A DNA stretch of 64,000 nucleotides from the NCBI GenBank assembly GCA_964596985.1, contig CAZQWG010000004.1:124001-188000 (forward strand), in the 5' to 3' direction. Below are positions 1 to 9,300 of this stretch, piece by piece; positions within the stretch are counted from its first letter, which is position 1, and each line of letters begins with the position of its first letter. Origin of the DNA: GCA-020345945 sp964596985. Its GTDB lineage: Archaea > Thermoproteota > Bathyarchaeia > RBG-16-48-13 > GCA-020345945. The notes under the pieces were generated by a model. It searched no databases, was not told the DNA's origin, and saw only the letters and a program-made list of their open reading frames with translations. A program made the position numbers and the translations under genes.

Positions 1-1927
1 CCTCAGAGATATGAGCCATCAGCTGGGCTTCACTGTTATGATTCAAGTCGATAGCCTGTTTCGGACATCTCGGCACGCATATCCCGCATCCTACGCAAGA
101 AATCGAGTTGACTTCTAGCCCCGTGGGGGTATCTTCAATAGCGTCCACTGGACAGATTTCCACGCACTTCCTGCATCTATCACACCTGTCTGTGGTTATA
201 GAGGATACTTCTGGGGATACCGAGATCTCACCGCTGCCCAGGAAATTCGTGGTCCGCAAGGCTGTTGACATCGCCTCCAAGCTGGTCTCCCGTACATCCT
301 TTGGACCTAACGCGCATCCGCTGACGAATATCCCTGGCCGTTGGCTATCTACCGGTCTAAACTTGTAGTGTCTCTCCAAGAAGAATCCGTCGGATCCTGT
401 GTGGATTCCAAGCTCCTTAGCCAGCTTATTTGTTGTTGGATGAGGGACGATCCCTACGCTCAAAACCACTAAATCGAAGTTCCCTTCTATGAGTTCTCCT
501 AGAAGGGTGTCTTCAGCCCTTACGACTGCCCCTCGATCTGTGGGGATAACCTCTGATACCCGGCCTCTGACAAATCTTACGCCGTGTTCTTGGGCGTCCA
601 TGTAGAATTCTTCGTAGCCTTTTCCGTCAGCTCTTACGTCGACGTAAAAAACCCAAGGCTCCGCGTCGGGTATCGCTTTCTGTAGTAGTTTGGCTTGTTT
701 AATCGCGGTCATACAGCCTATCTTGCAGCAGTGTTTTTCCCCGGCTTCCCCATCTAACATGCGACTCCCTACGCAGAGTATGAAAGCTACCTTCTTGGGT
801 TCTCTCCCGTTTGAGGGTCTGTGAATGCCCTGTATCATGAGTCTCTCGAACTGAAGGTTCGTAATTATGTCTGGGTGTAGTCCATAGCTGTACTGAGGGA
901 AAAGTCGTGGATCGATCTGGTCATAGCCTGTACATACTATGACGGCTCCAACCGTGAGCTCGATCGGTCTCTCTTGCTGGTCAAACTTTATTGCCTTGCT
1001 TTTGCAGGTCTTCTCGCACAGTCTACAGACTCCTTTTGTGATAAGAAGACAATGCTCTGGGTCTATCACGTATGCCCCGGGAACAGCCTGGGCAAAGGGA
1101 AGGTAGATGGCTTTCCGCGTATCTGTTCCCTCTTCAAACTCGCTGGGAACCTTCGCCGGACACTTCTCTGAGCACTCGCCACACCCGGTACATCTCTCCT
1201 CGTTCACGAATCTGGGATGCTTCACGCCTAGGACCTTGTAGTTGCCGGGCGAGCCTTCGATGGAGACCACTTCGCTCAGGGGGAGAATCTTAATGTTCGG
1301 GTGCTGTTCAGCGTACACCATCTTTGGCGTGAGGATACATAACGAGCAATCAAGCGTTGGAAAAGTCTTGCTAAGCTGGGCCATGTGGCCTCCTATGCTC
1401 GGTGACTTCTCGAGAATGTATACCTGATACCCATTATCCGCAAGTGCCGTCGCCGCAGTGATGCCCGCAACACCACCACCTATCACGAGTACACCTTTAT
1501 TCACGGTTACCTTTCTCGGTTCTAGCTCCCGAAGGTAACGGGCTCGTCCTACTGCGCCTCGGACGAGGTCGACTGCCTTGAGGGTCGCTTCTTCTACGTT
1601 GTCGTGAACCCAGCTGCAGTGCTCTCTAATATTCACCATTTCGAGAAGGTATGGATTTAACCCTGCTGACTTCACCGTTCGCCTGAATGTCTCTAGGTGT
1701 AATCGGGGTGAACATGAAGCGATAACAACCCTATTGAGTCCGTGCTCTTCTATTCCCTGTTTAATCTTGTTCTGTCCTGGGTTGCTGCAGACGTAGCTGG
1801 CTGTCTCAGCTACCTTTACCCCGGTGAGGAGTGCGGCGGTTTTCCTCACTCTTTCCACGTCTACGGTGTCGCTTATGTTTCCTCCGCAGTGACATACGTA
1901 TACGCCAATACGGGGGCCCTCTTCCAA
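1..1927 (-). CDS. hdrA: Heterodisulfide reductase subunit A (HdrA), cut by window edge
   Basis: 642 residues are visible; the extreme C-terminus lies beyond position 1. HdrA is the FAD subunit of cytoplasmic heterodisulfide-reductase-type complexes, where electron pairs can be bifurcated between ferredoxin and a disulfide-like acceptor. Seen: the N-terminal VYVCHCGGNIS motif, an FAD-binding GGGVAG loop near residue 150, a ferredoxin motif CTGCGECSEKCP in the middle, and two more clusters near the visible end (CDRCRKCVEICP, CVGCGICVPRCP). The TTG start at 1927 is chosen because AAGGAGG sits just upstream inside the end of hdrB and the N-terminal motif begins at once. It is the last gene of an hdrC-hdrB-hdrA series. 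Family assignment is firm; the electron partners are not visible from sequence. Confidence 0.93.
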   Translation of the reverse strand, partial: MEEGPRIGVYVCHCGGNISDTVDVERVRKTAALLTGVKVAETASYVCSNPGQNKIKQGIEEHGLNRVVIASCSPRLHLETFRRTVKSAGLNPYLLEMVNIREHCSWVHDNVEEATLKAVDLVRGAVGRARYLRELEPRKVTVNKGVLVIGGGVAGITAATALADNGYQVYILEKSPSIGGHMAQLSKTFPTLDCSLCILTPKMVYAEQHPNIKILPLSEVVSIEGSPGNYKVLGVKHPRFVNEERCTGCGECSEKCPAKVPSEFEEGTDTRKAIYLPFAQAVPGAYVIDPEHCLLITKGVCRLCEKTCKSKAIKFDQQERPIELTVGAVIVCTGYDQIDPRLFPQYSYGLHPDIITNLQFERLMIQGIHRPSNGREPKKVAFILCVGSRMLDGEAGEKHCCKIGCMTAIKQAKLLQKAIPDAEPWVFYVDVRADGKGYEEFYMDAQEHGVRFVRGRVSEVIPTDRGAVVRAEDTLLGELIEGNFDLVVLSVGIVPHPTTNKLAKELGIHTGSDGFFLERHYKFRPVDSQRPGIFVSGCALGPKDVRETSLEAMSTALRTTNFLGSGEISVSPEVSSITTDRCDRCRKCVEICPVDAIEDTPTGLEVNSISCVGCGICVPRCPKQAIDLNHNSEAQLMAHISE

Positions 1928-1930
1928 ACT

Positions 1931-2812
1931 TCAGACCTCCTTGTTCTGTATCTGGTCTAATAGCCCATCAGCCGAGACTCGATTCTCGTATAACCCGAGG
2001 GCATCCGGCTCATAGCCTTGGGCGAGGCCTAGGAGCTGTGTGTAGTGAAGAACTGGTATTCTGTAGGTTTCCCCGTAATCCTCCTCTATTTGGGTCTGAT
2101 TCAGATCGAAGTGGGTGTGACAGAATGGGCAGATCGTAACTATGGTGTCTGCCCCGGATCTCTGAATGCTCTGAAGCTTCTTTCTTACGATCTCTAAGGA
2201 TAGTTCTACGTCTACCCCCATTATGGGAGCCCCACAACACTGCCTTTTTTCCAGGTAGTCCACAGACTCGACCCCTGTAGCTTCGATAAGAGAATCTAGT
2301 AGCTCGGGTTTTTCTGGGCTGTCAAACCGTATCTCGTTCGACGGCTTCGTTATGTGGCAGCCGTAATGGGCGGCTACCTTGAGTTCTCCTAGTGGCTTGG
2401 TGACCGTGCTCTTGATCTTCTCTATACCCACATCTTCGATTAGTATCCTCGTGATATGTTTGGCTCTGGATGAGCCTCCGAACTTCCTGTTTGCTTCCCT
2501 GAGTATTCCGTTTATAGACTTTCTAAACGCCGGGTCTCCTTGGAGCTCCGTCTGGACCCTCGTCATATGACCGGAGCATGTGGGACACAGTGTGAGCAGG
2601 TCGCATTCAACCTCCTCTGCCAAGCACAGGTTCCTTGCAGCCAGCGCAGCGGAACTTGAGTGGTCTATTGCGTCTAGGAAGAAACCGCAACAGTTGGCTC
2701 CTTCTAGCTCGATTATCTCGATTCCGAGTCTCTCAACGACTTTTCTTGCTGAGAGTTCGTAGGCGTTCTCTCTTAGGGGGGTCACGCAGCCTGGGAAGTA
2801 CGCGTATCTCAT
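1931..2812 (-). CDS. hdrB: Heterodisulfide reductase subunit B (HdrB)
   Basis: 293 residues, normal for HdrB, the subunit whose two cysteine-rich CCG domains bind the noncubane 4Fe-4S clusters that reduce the disulfide substrate. Both domains are complete: C9, C41-C42, C76 and C79 in the first, and C152, C192-C193, C228 and C231 in the second, matching the CX(31-38)CCX(33-34)CXXC pattern. The gene starts inside the last codons of hdrC through an ATGA overlap and ends 3 nt before hdrA, so the three are translationally coupled. In organisms without methyl-coenzyme M reductase the substrate may be something other than CoM-S-S-CoB; no mcr gene is in view. Confidence 0.94.
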   Translation of the reverse strand: MRYAYFPGCVTPLRENAYELSARKVVERLGIEIIELEGANCCGFFLDAIDHSSSAALAARNLCLAEEVECDLLTLCPTCSGHMTRVQTELQGDPAFRKSINGILREANRKFGGSSRAKHITRILIEDVGIEKIKSTVTKPLGELKVAAHYGCHITKPSNEIRFDSPEKPELLDSLIEATGVESVDYLEKRQCCGAPIMGVDVELSLEIVRKKLQSIQRSGADTIVTICPFCHTHFDLNQTQIEEDYGETYRIPVLHYTQLLGLAQGYEPDALGLYENRVSADGLLDQIQNKEV

Positions 2813-3339
2813 TCCTCTCTTTCTCCCTTGTCTGTTGCTAAGAGCTTCTTCACTCCTGTGTAGTCTAAGATCTTGGCGACTTCGCTGATATTCACAGGAG
2901 AAATCTTGGGAAGCCCCATGTCCTCCCGGATTTCATTGACGAACCCTTCTTCTTCCCATATTCTCCCGCTGGTGACGATTGTGGTAGCTTGTGTTCTATG
3001 GAATTGGTGGATGTACCCCTCCTTGGCCGCTATGTTCCTTAGGGCTCGTATCACCTCGGCGGGTCGAACACCGCGCGGACACCTTTCTGTGCAGGAGTAG
3101 CAAGATGCGCACAGCCAGAGTAGGTCGCTGCTTAATACTCGTCTGAGACCTAGTATCGCGGATCTGATAATCCGGCGAGGGGCGTACGCCTTGTCAAAAT
3201 TGGTTATGGGGCAAGAGGCTGTGCAGGTTCCACATTGAAAGCACAGGTACATCTCTTTTCCGCAAGCCTTCACTACGGTTTTTAGGAAATCGTCGTCTAA
3301 TTCTTCCAACCTTATGGTACGGTCTTTCGATTCGCCCAA
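2809..3339 (-). CDS. hdrC: Heterodisulfide reductase subunit C (HdrC)
   Basis: 176 residues, typical for the small iron-sulfur subunit that wires HdrA to HdrB. Two 4Fe-4S motifs are intact: C33, C36, C39, C43 (CFQCGTCTASCP) and C77, C80, C83, C87 (CASCYSCTERCP). It is the first gene of the hdrCBA series and overlaps hdrB by 4 nt. No membrane segment is seen, which favours a soluble HdrABC complex over the membrane HdrDE type. About 140 nt without a recognised gene separates it from the DsrE-like gene upstream. Confidence 0.93.
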   Translation of the reverse strand: MGESKDRTIRLEELDDDFLKTVVKACGKEMYLCFQCGTCTASCPITNFDKAYAPRRIIRSAILGLRRVLSSDLLWLCASCYSCTERCPRGVRPAEVIRALRNIAAKEGYIHQFHRTQATTIVTSGRIWEEEGFVNEIREDMGLPKISPVNISEVAKILDYTGVKKLLATDKGEREE

Positions 3340-3478
3340 CGTGAACCCCTCTTCGAGGAGGCTGAGGTTCAGCCTATCTATGACTTTTCATTATTCCGAG
3401 ATGTTGTAGTCTGTTTCCTCAACAACTCATTGAAATCATAGTGCAAGTGAGATCAGATTGACGGTTTTCGCGCATACT

Positions 3479-3901
3479 CTAGATGAACATCGAGACATCG
3501 GCGTCCATCGCAATATCCATGAAAGCCGCGGCTCCTACTATGCTATCGACTTCGGGTATGAGATCCTCTTTTCTAACATTCATGAGTTCCATAGTTGTGC
3601 TGCAGGCGTAGATCTTCACATTTCTTGATTCCTTGCACATTTGAAGCAGCTTCTGTAATGTTGGCACTCCAGCCTCCTTCATCTTATTTTTCATCATTCC
3701 CGTGCCTATTCGCATGAGGCCTGGGAGCTTTGCGTTCTTCAAACCGTCTTTCTTGAGGGCATTCAATCCCCAGAAAGTAAAGAATATGTGGGTTTCCATG
3801 TCCATGACTGATGCTGTACTGGCAAGTGTGAAGACCGGGAATAGCTTGTCCATCGTTCCTGAATGTGCTATTATCGCCATTTTCTTTTTCTTCCTAACCA
3901 T
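3479..3901 (-). CDS. DsrE/DsrF-like (DsrE2-type) sulfur-relay protein
   Basis: 140 residues matching the DsrE2/peroxiredoxin-like family: an N-terminal Rossmann-like strand (KKMAIIAHSG), a FTFWGLNAL segment, and a conserved cysteine in YACSTTMELM (C100), with another at C89. DsrE2 proteins carry or transfer persulfide sulfur and are often encoded near Hdr-like complexes. That context is repeated here, with hdrCBA on one side and the SudAB/NfnAB pair on the other, all on the minus strand. A link to Hdr or Nfn sulfur or electron chemistry is inference. The start is at a run of lysines just before the first strand. Confidence 0.75.
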   Translation of the reverse strand: MVRKKKKMAIIAHSGTMDKLFPVFTLASTASVMDMETHIFFTFWGLNALKKDGLKNAKLPGLMRIGTGMMKNKMKEAGVPTLQKLLQMCKESRNVKIYACSTTMELMNVRKEDLIPEVDSIVGAAAFMDIAMDADVSMFI

Positions 3902-4023
3902 ATCTGTGACTCACTCCTTTACACGCTTAGTACGCGATTTCTCATCTATGCTATCCTGCGAAGCGTTTCTTCAGTTTTTCTTTGTCCCAAAGTGAACGTA
4001 GTTCGACGAGAAAACCATATCGA

Positions 4024-5421
4024 TCAGTAATTTTTTGTCCCATCCTTAGACATAAGGTACTGGTGAATCGCTTGGGCAGCCTTTTTTCCAGCGTTCATGG
4101 CTAGAATAACCGTTGCTTCCCCGGTCACGATGTCGCCTCCTGCGAAAACACCCTCTTTCGAGGTCATACGCGTTTTCTCGTCTATCTGAATCCTACCGTT
4201 TCCATTAGTCTTAAGGTGGGGTGTGCTCTGCGGAATCAGAGGATTTGCGCCGCGTCCTATGGCGACTACTACTGTGTCCACGTCAAGGATGGACCTACTT
4301 CCTCTAATGGGGATTGCTTTTCTTCTTCCGCTTTCGTCAGGTGACCCGAGCCTCGTCTTGACGCACTCTACTGCTTCAACCCACTCGTTTCCTAAGATTC
4401 TTATCGGCTGGCTCAGAAAATAGAATTCTACTCCTTCTTCCTCGGCGTGTTGAACCTCCTCGCTGCGGGCAGGCATCTCCCTTTCTGTTCTTCGGTAAAG
4501 GATTGACGACTTCTCTGCGCCTAGCCTAAGCGCTGTCCTTGCTGCATCGACTGCAACATTACCACCACCCACCGTCGCAACCCGCTTTCCGACCTTGATG
4601 GGGGTATCATATTCTGGGAAGAGGTAGGCCTTCATTAGATTCGTTCGGATTAGGAATTCGTTGGCAGAGTAGACGCCAGGTAGATTCTCACCGGGAATAC
4701 CCATGAAGTAGGGTAGGCCCGCCCCTGTTCCTATGAAGACTGCGTCGAAGCTTTGGAGTAATTCATCAACACTGTAGGTCTTGCCCACAACTACGTCAGT
4801 TTCCAGCGTGACCCCTAACCCCTTGATGTAATCTATCTCGGTCTCCACCAATTCCTTTGGCAGTCTAAAGCTAGGTATGCCGTAAGTCAGTACGCCTCCG
4901 GGTTTGTGGAGAGCCTCGTATAGTACCGCCTTGTGACCGAACTTGGCTAGGTCTGCAGCTGCAGTTAGTCCTGCCGGTCCTGACCCGATTACGGCAACCT
5001 TTTTCCCGGTTGTTTTAGCACTCGTGATCTGCGAGTATCCGACTTTAAGTTCGTAGTCGGCGGCGAAACGCTCCAGTCTGCCGATCGCAACTGGTTCATA
5101 CCTCTTCCCGAGCATACATTGTTTGGCGCACTGGTCTTCTTGGGGGCAGACACGTCCACATACGCCTGGTAGATTGTTTGATTCCTTGATCTTCCCTATC
5201 GCTTCTTTGAACCTCTTCGTAGCAATGAGTCCTATGAATCCAGGAATGTCTATCCCCACAGGGCATCCTGCTACGCATGGCGGGTCCTTGCATTGTAGGC
5301 ATCTCTCTGCCTCCTCAACTGCTTGTTCTGAAGAATATCCTAGAGCAACCTCCCTGAAGTTCTTGACTCTCTCCCTTGGTTCCCGTTCAGGCATGGGAGT
5401 CGCCTTCTTTCTGACAACCAT
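4024..5421 (-). CDS. NfnB/SudA-type NADPH-dependent oxidoreductase (GltD-like)
   Basis: 465 residues. The GltD/SudA/NfnB family binds FAD and NADP(H) and pairs with an NfnA/SudB subunit. The N-terminus has two clusters, C41-C44-C49-C53 (CLQCKDPPCVAGCP) and C88-C92-C98-C102. An FAD loop GSGPAGLTAAA lies near residue 147, an NADP-binding VGGGNVAVDAARTA near 285, and the C-terminal FAD motif GVFAGGDIVTGEATV. The upstream gene 5422-6264 abuts without spacer, so the two form one transcription unit. NfnAB couples ferredoxin, NADH and NADPH by electron bifurcation; SudAB is the Pyrococcus name for the same pair, described as sulfide dehydrogenase. Sequence alone does not decide which reaction occurs here. 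Confidence 0.9.
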   Translation of the reverse strand: MVVRKKATPMPEREPRERVKNFREVALGYSSEQAVEEAERCLQCKDPPCVAGCPVGIDIPGFIGLIATKRFKEAIGKIKESNNLPGVCGRVCPQEDQCAKQCMLGKRYEPVAIGRLERFAADYELKVGYSQITSAKTTGKKVAVIGSGPAGLTAAADLAKFGHKAVLYEALHKPGGVLTYGIPSFRLPKELVETEIDYIKGLGVTLETDVVVGKTYSVDELLQSFDAVFIGTGAGLPYFMGIPGENLPGVYSANEFLIRTNLMKAYLFPEYDTPIKVGKRVATVGGGNVAVDAARTALRLGAEKSSILYRRTEREMPARSEEVQHAEEEGVEFYFLSQPIRILGNEWVEAVECVKTRLGSPDESGRRKAIPIRGSRSILDVDTVVVAIGRGANPLIPQSTPHLKTNGNGRIQIDEKTRMTSKEGVFAGGDIVTGEATVILAMNAGKKAAQAIHQYLMSKDGTKNY

Positions 5422-6264
5422 TCATGACACGTCTTTGTTTCGAGCTTTTTCGAAGAGCTCTTTCGATAATCTCTCTTCCGGCAAGTACGTGTTCAGCCTC
5501 TTCATGAGGAGATCGAAGTCAACCATGTGTGCGTCGAATTCGGGGCCGTCAACACAGGTGAACTTTGTCTTTCCCTCTACCTCCACACGACATGCTCCGC
5601 AAAGCCCTGTACCGTCCACGCAGATCGAATTCAGACTCGCTACCGTCTTCACACCGTATGGTCTGGTGACGTCAGCAACAGCCTTCATCATTATCGCTGG
5701 TCCTATGGTGATGACCTTATCAACTTCTACACCTTCACTCAATAAGGTCTGGAGCTGATCGGTCACGAATCCCTTTTTTCCCTTCGTCCCATCATCCGTC
5801 GTGACGTACAGCTGGTCGCTAACCTCTTTGAGTTCGTTCTCGTAGAACAGATATCGCCTGCTTCTGGCTCCGATTATGACGGTGACATCGTTCCTCGCCT
5901 TCTTCAATTCCCTTGCGATAGGGTAGAGCGGGGCTATCCCTAGCCCGCCGCCACAACAGACAACCCGACCAAAATACCTGATATCTGTGGGGTTTCCAAG
6001 GGGTCCAGCCAGGTTTAGGATAGAGTCCCCTTCCTTCATTGAAGCCAGTTTCAAGGTAGTCTTACCTTTTGCCAGGAATATAGTTGTCACAGTACCTTTG
6101 TCTGGGTCATAGTCGGCCAAAGATAGGGGGATCCGTTCTCCGTGTTCGTCGATCCTGATGATAATGAATTGACCGGGCTTGCTTTTCCTTGCCACTTCAG
6201 GAGCCTTCACTTCTATTAGGTTGGCGTCTGGTGTAAGGCGTATCTTGCGTAGGATCTCGTACAT
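5422..6264 (-). CDS. NfnA/SudB-type ferredoxin-NADP reductase subunit
   Basis: 280 residues of the PyrK/SudB/NfnA family. An N-terminal FAD-binding barrel contains the RIPLSLAD segment near residue 44, then a nucleotide-binding fold (GGGLGIAPLYPIA), then a 2Fe-2S site in the C-terminal third, with cysteines in CVDGTGLCGACRVEV and a fourth in TKFTCVDG. The gene directly precedes 4024-5421 with no intergenic base, the usual order of the NfnA-NfnB pair. It starts a minus-strand transcript that diverges from the GlcD gene; the 190 nt between them must hold both promoters. Confidence 0.9.
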   Translation of the reverse strand: MYEILRKIRLTPDANLIEVKAPEVARKSKPGQFIIIRIDEHGERIPLSLADYDPDKGTVTTIFLAKGKTTLKLASMKEGDSILNLAGPLGNPTDIRYFGRVVCCGGGLGIAPLYPIARELKKARNDVTVIIGARSRRYLFYENELKEVSDQLYVTTDDGTKGKKGFVTDQLQTLLSEGVEVDKVITIGPAIMMKAVADVTRPYGVKTVASLNSICVDGTGLCGACRVEVEGKTKFTCVDGPEFDAHMVDFDLLMKRLNTYLPEERLSKELFEKARNKDVS

Positions 6265-6454
6265 CGGTTATTCTATCCGTTCCTGTCGATGAAGATCTCT
6301 GCTGTTATATAATCCTTCAGGGATAGACCCAGCCTAAGAAGAGATCTACTCGAGAAGACGGGTGAGTGCACAAAATACAAATCCTGTCTTTTGTAACTCT
6401 TTGACCCAGTATTATTAACGTATCTTACGCTGAGACGGGATTTAGGTGGTTAGA

Positions 6455-7867
6455 ATGTATGCGGCGGTCAGTAGCTCTGTAATTGAAGAGCTTGAGAAAC
6501 TCGTTGGGTCGGGTAACCTCTCCACTCGGGAAGAAGAGATCTACTGTTACTCGCAGGACGCTACCTTGTATCGGTATCAACCGGACGTTGTAGTTCGTCC
6601 CTCGACAACCCAAGAGGTATCCTCGATCCTCAGGCTTGCGAACGATAACCGAATACCTGTCACCCCTAGGGGGGGTGGGACGAGTACCTCTGGTGGTCCT
6701 GTACCTGTCAAGGCGGGAATCCTTCTAGATATGTGCTCGATGAATAGGATTCTTGAGGTGGACTCCGACAACTTGATGGTTGTCACCGAACCAGGGGTAG
6801 TCTGTGATCGTTTGAACGATGAACTGGCAAACCACGGCTTCTTCTTCCCTCCTGACCCAGCTAGCAGCCCTGCGTGTACGATCGGCGGAATGGTATCTCA
6901 AAACGCTGCCGGCAATAGAGCCATCAAATACGGCACAACCCGTGATCACGTGCTTTGGCTAGAGGCGGTTCTTTCTTCCGGGGATGTTATCAATACAGGA
7001 TCTAAGACGTTGAAGTCGGTCTCCGGATTTGATTTAACACGCCTCTTTGTGGGGTCCGAAGGATCGCTAGGAGTCATCACGAAAATCGGTCTTAAACTAA
7101 CACCGATGCCTGAACACTACTCGACCGCGTTTTTTCAATACGATTCCATCGAGGCCCTTGCGAAGGCTGCAGCCAATATTAGGAGGGCCAAGATCGTTCC
7201 GAATATGCTTGAGTTCATGGCTGCCAATACGGCGGCAAGCTCCTTCGAGTACGCGGGAATGAAAGATCTCCCCGAAGGGAACTTCCTTCTAGTGGACTGC
7301 GACGGCATTAAAGAGGCTGCCGAGAAAGAACTCGACGAGTGCGTATCGCTCTGTAAGGAGGAGAACCCCAGCTATTCTGATCGGGCAGACGACCTTTCAT
7401 ACCGTGCCAAATTGATCTCCGCCAGGAAGGCTGCGCTCCCTGCCCTCGCGAGGCTCCGTCCGACAACGTGCATGGAAGACTGCACCGTCCAATTCACAAA
7501 ACTGCCGGAAGCGGCAAAGAAAGTGGAGCAGATCCCTGAGAAGCTTGGTGTTGAGGGTGTCGAACTGGGAAACTTCGGGCACGTTGGGGACGGAAACATG
7601 CATCCCACTTTCCTCTTTGATGAGAGAGACGAGGAGCAGAGGAAAGCCTTCTTCAAAGGGGTTGACATGCTCTACAAAGATATCATCCTCCCTCTAGGAG
7701 GAAGCATAACTGGGGAACATGGTATCGGTCTTATTCGAGCACCCTACATCGAACTTGAGCATGGACCTAGAGCGGTGAAACTAATGAGGGAGATAAAGCA
7801 GCTTTTTGACCCTAACCTCATACTGAATCCCGGTAAAGGAAAGGGAGGTCCCTGGCCTCTAGATTAG
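6455..7867 (+). CDS. GlcD-like FAD-linked oxidase (glycolate/D-lactate type)
   Basis: FAD-binding oxidase of the GlcD/D-lactate dehydrogenase family, oxidising 2-hydroxyacids such as glycolate or D-lactate. It has an N-terminal PCMH-type FAD domain (VTPRGGGTSTSGG, FGSEGSLGVITK-like VGSEGSLGVITK) and a C-terminal FAD-oxidase domain with the GHVGDGNMHP and TGEHGIG motifs. Start: GTG at 6446 is possible, but ATG at 6455 is preferred because GGTGG lies 5 nt before it. A 12-nt gap with AGGAGG separates it from the Fe-S partner at 7880, so the two are an operon. The Gcl-like gene downstream suggests glycolate as substrate; D-lactate is the main alternative. Confidence 0.88.
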   Translation: MYAAVSSSVIEELEKLVGSGNLSTREEEIYCYSQDATLYRYQPDVVVRPSTTQEVSSILRLANDNRIPVTPRGGGTSTSGGPVPVKAGILLDMCSMNRILEVDSDNLMVVTEPGVVCDRLNDELANHGFFFPPDPASSPACTIGGMVSQNAAGNRAIKYGTTRDHVLWLEAVLSSGDVINTGSKTLKSVSGFDLTRLFVGSEGSLGVITKIGLKLTPMPEHYSTAFFQYDSIEALAKAAANIRRAKIVPNMLEFMAANTAASSFEYAGMKDLPEGNFLLVDCDGIKEAAEKELDECVSLCKEENPSYSDRADDLSYRAKLISARKAALPALARLRPTTCMEDCTVQFTKLPEAAKKVEQIPEKLGVEGVELGNFGHVGDGNMHPTFLFDERDEEQRKAFFKGVDMLYKDIILPLGGSITGEHGIGLIRAPYIELEHGPRAVKLMREIKQLFDPNLILNPGKGKGGPWPLD

Positions 7868-7879
7868 GAGGAGAAAGAC

Positions 7880-9049
7880 GTGGCAGATACGCCTGGACTG
7901 AAAGGCTTCGAAGAGGATATTCAGCGTTGCATGCGCTGTGGATTCTGCAGGGCACTCTGCCCGACTTGGGGAGAACTTGGATGGGAAACAGGCAGTCCTC
8001 GAGGTAGAATGCAAGTATTGAAGGGCTTGCTGGATGGAAAACTCAAGTACGAGCCATTCATCTCGAATAGAATCTTCGATTGCACTCTCTGCGGATACTG
8101 TACTTGGCGTTGTCCCCCTGGAGTCCGGACAGTGGACATCATCAAATCTGCAAGGACGCTACTGGTTGAGAAAGGTTGCTACCCACAGATCCTCGACGAC
8201 TTTGATTCCTTCGTAAGGACAGAACATAATGTCTATGGTCAGCCTGCCGAAGGGCGGGTTGACTGGATCGATTACCTCGACATGGGAGATACTGTCCCTA
8301 TCGGGGGCAGTGCTGATGTATTGTACTTTGTCGGATGTGTAACGTCCTACTCTGGTAGGGCGATGCGCCTTGCAGGAGCAACCTCGAAGATTCTAAACGA
8401 GGCTGGAATAGACTGGACGACCCTCGGCGCTGAAGAGTGGTGTTGCGGAGATCCGCTTCTGCTTACGGGAAAAAGAAACATAGCTAAAGAACTTATCTCA
8501 CACAATGTCGATGCGATCCACGACACTGGCGCAGAACTCGTTGTCACAGCGTGTCCCGGGTGCTACCGTACATTTATCAGCGAGTACCCTGATTTCGTTA
8601 TGGATCTCGGGTTTGAAGTCTTACATACCTCCCAATTCTTTGAGAGGCTAATTGACGAAGGTAAATTGGAATTCAAAAAAAGTGTGGAACAATCCGTCGT
8701 GTACCATGATCCTTGTGAGCTAGGCAGACTGTCGAATGTCTACGAGCCTCCTAGAAGTGTACTGACAAAGATACCTGGAGTCAGGCTCTTTGAACTGTCG
8801 AAGTCCAAGGAGCTTGCACAATGCTGCGGGGCTGGTGGGGCCTTGAAGATGACAAATCCTGAAATGTCTCTTCGCATAGCATTGAAGAAGCTCGAGGAAT
8901 GCAAATCGAGCGGAGCTGATATTATCGTATCAGGTTGTCCAACCTGCAAGCTGAACATCGATGACGCGGTGGCGGATACAGGCGATGATATCCGAGTCCT
9001 GGACTTGGTGGAACTGGTCGCTGAACGGTTGGGATTAGAACTGGATTAA
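7880..9049 (+). CDS. GlcF-like iron-sulfur subunit of the 2-hydroxyacid oxidase
   Basis: 389 residues from a GTG start just after AGGAGGAG. The N-terminal half has two 4Fe-4S motifs (C17-C20-C23-C27 and C68-C71-C74-C78) and the C-terminal half two CCG domains (EEWCCGD, CPGCY, AQCCGAGG, CPTCK), the layout of GlcF/LutA/HdrD-like electron carriers. It takes electrons from the GlcD-like flavoprotein directly upstream and passes them to an unknown acceptor. Its CCG domains resemble HdrB, so transfer into the Hdr system at the left end of the window is imaginable but not shown. Confidence 0.88.
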   Translation: MADTPGLKGFEEDIQRCMRCGFCRALCPTWGELGWETGSPRGRMQVLKGLLDGKLKYEPFISNRIFDCTLCGYCTWRCPPGVRTVDIIKSARTLLVEKGCYPQILDDFDSFVRTEHNVYGQPAEGRVDWIDYLDMGDTVPIGGSADVLYFVGCVTSYSGRAMRLAGATSKILNEAGIDWTTLGAEEWCCGDPLLLTGKRNIAKELISHNVDAIHDTGAELVVTACPGCYRTFISEYPDFVMDLGFEVLHTSQFFERLIDEGKLEFKKSVEQSVVYHDPCELGRLSNVYEPPRSVLTKIPGVRLFELSKSKELAQCCGAGGALKMTNPEMSLRIALKKLEECKSSGADIIVSGCPTCKLNIDDAVADTGDDIRVLDLVELVAERLGLELD

Positions 9050-9300
9050 CCATCTTATCGGTTCTTCCCCTCGGCACATGACGCTACCCCACGTATTGCC
9101 TAGAAGTAAAGGAGGATTAGATAACCGGTTCACCGGTCCCTTAACCCTTTGAACACCCTCCTCTACAATCTGACAGATAAGGAGGATGGCAACTTCTGTG
9201 TGTTCTAGCAGCCTACTCTCTAGCGGTCGGCAAAGAATATTAGTGCAGCTCTTCAAATACTGCGAGGAAAGTCTGAAACCTGACGAAAGGAGGGACTGAA

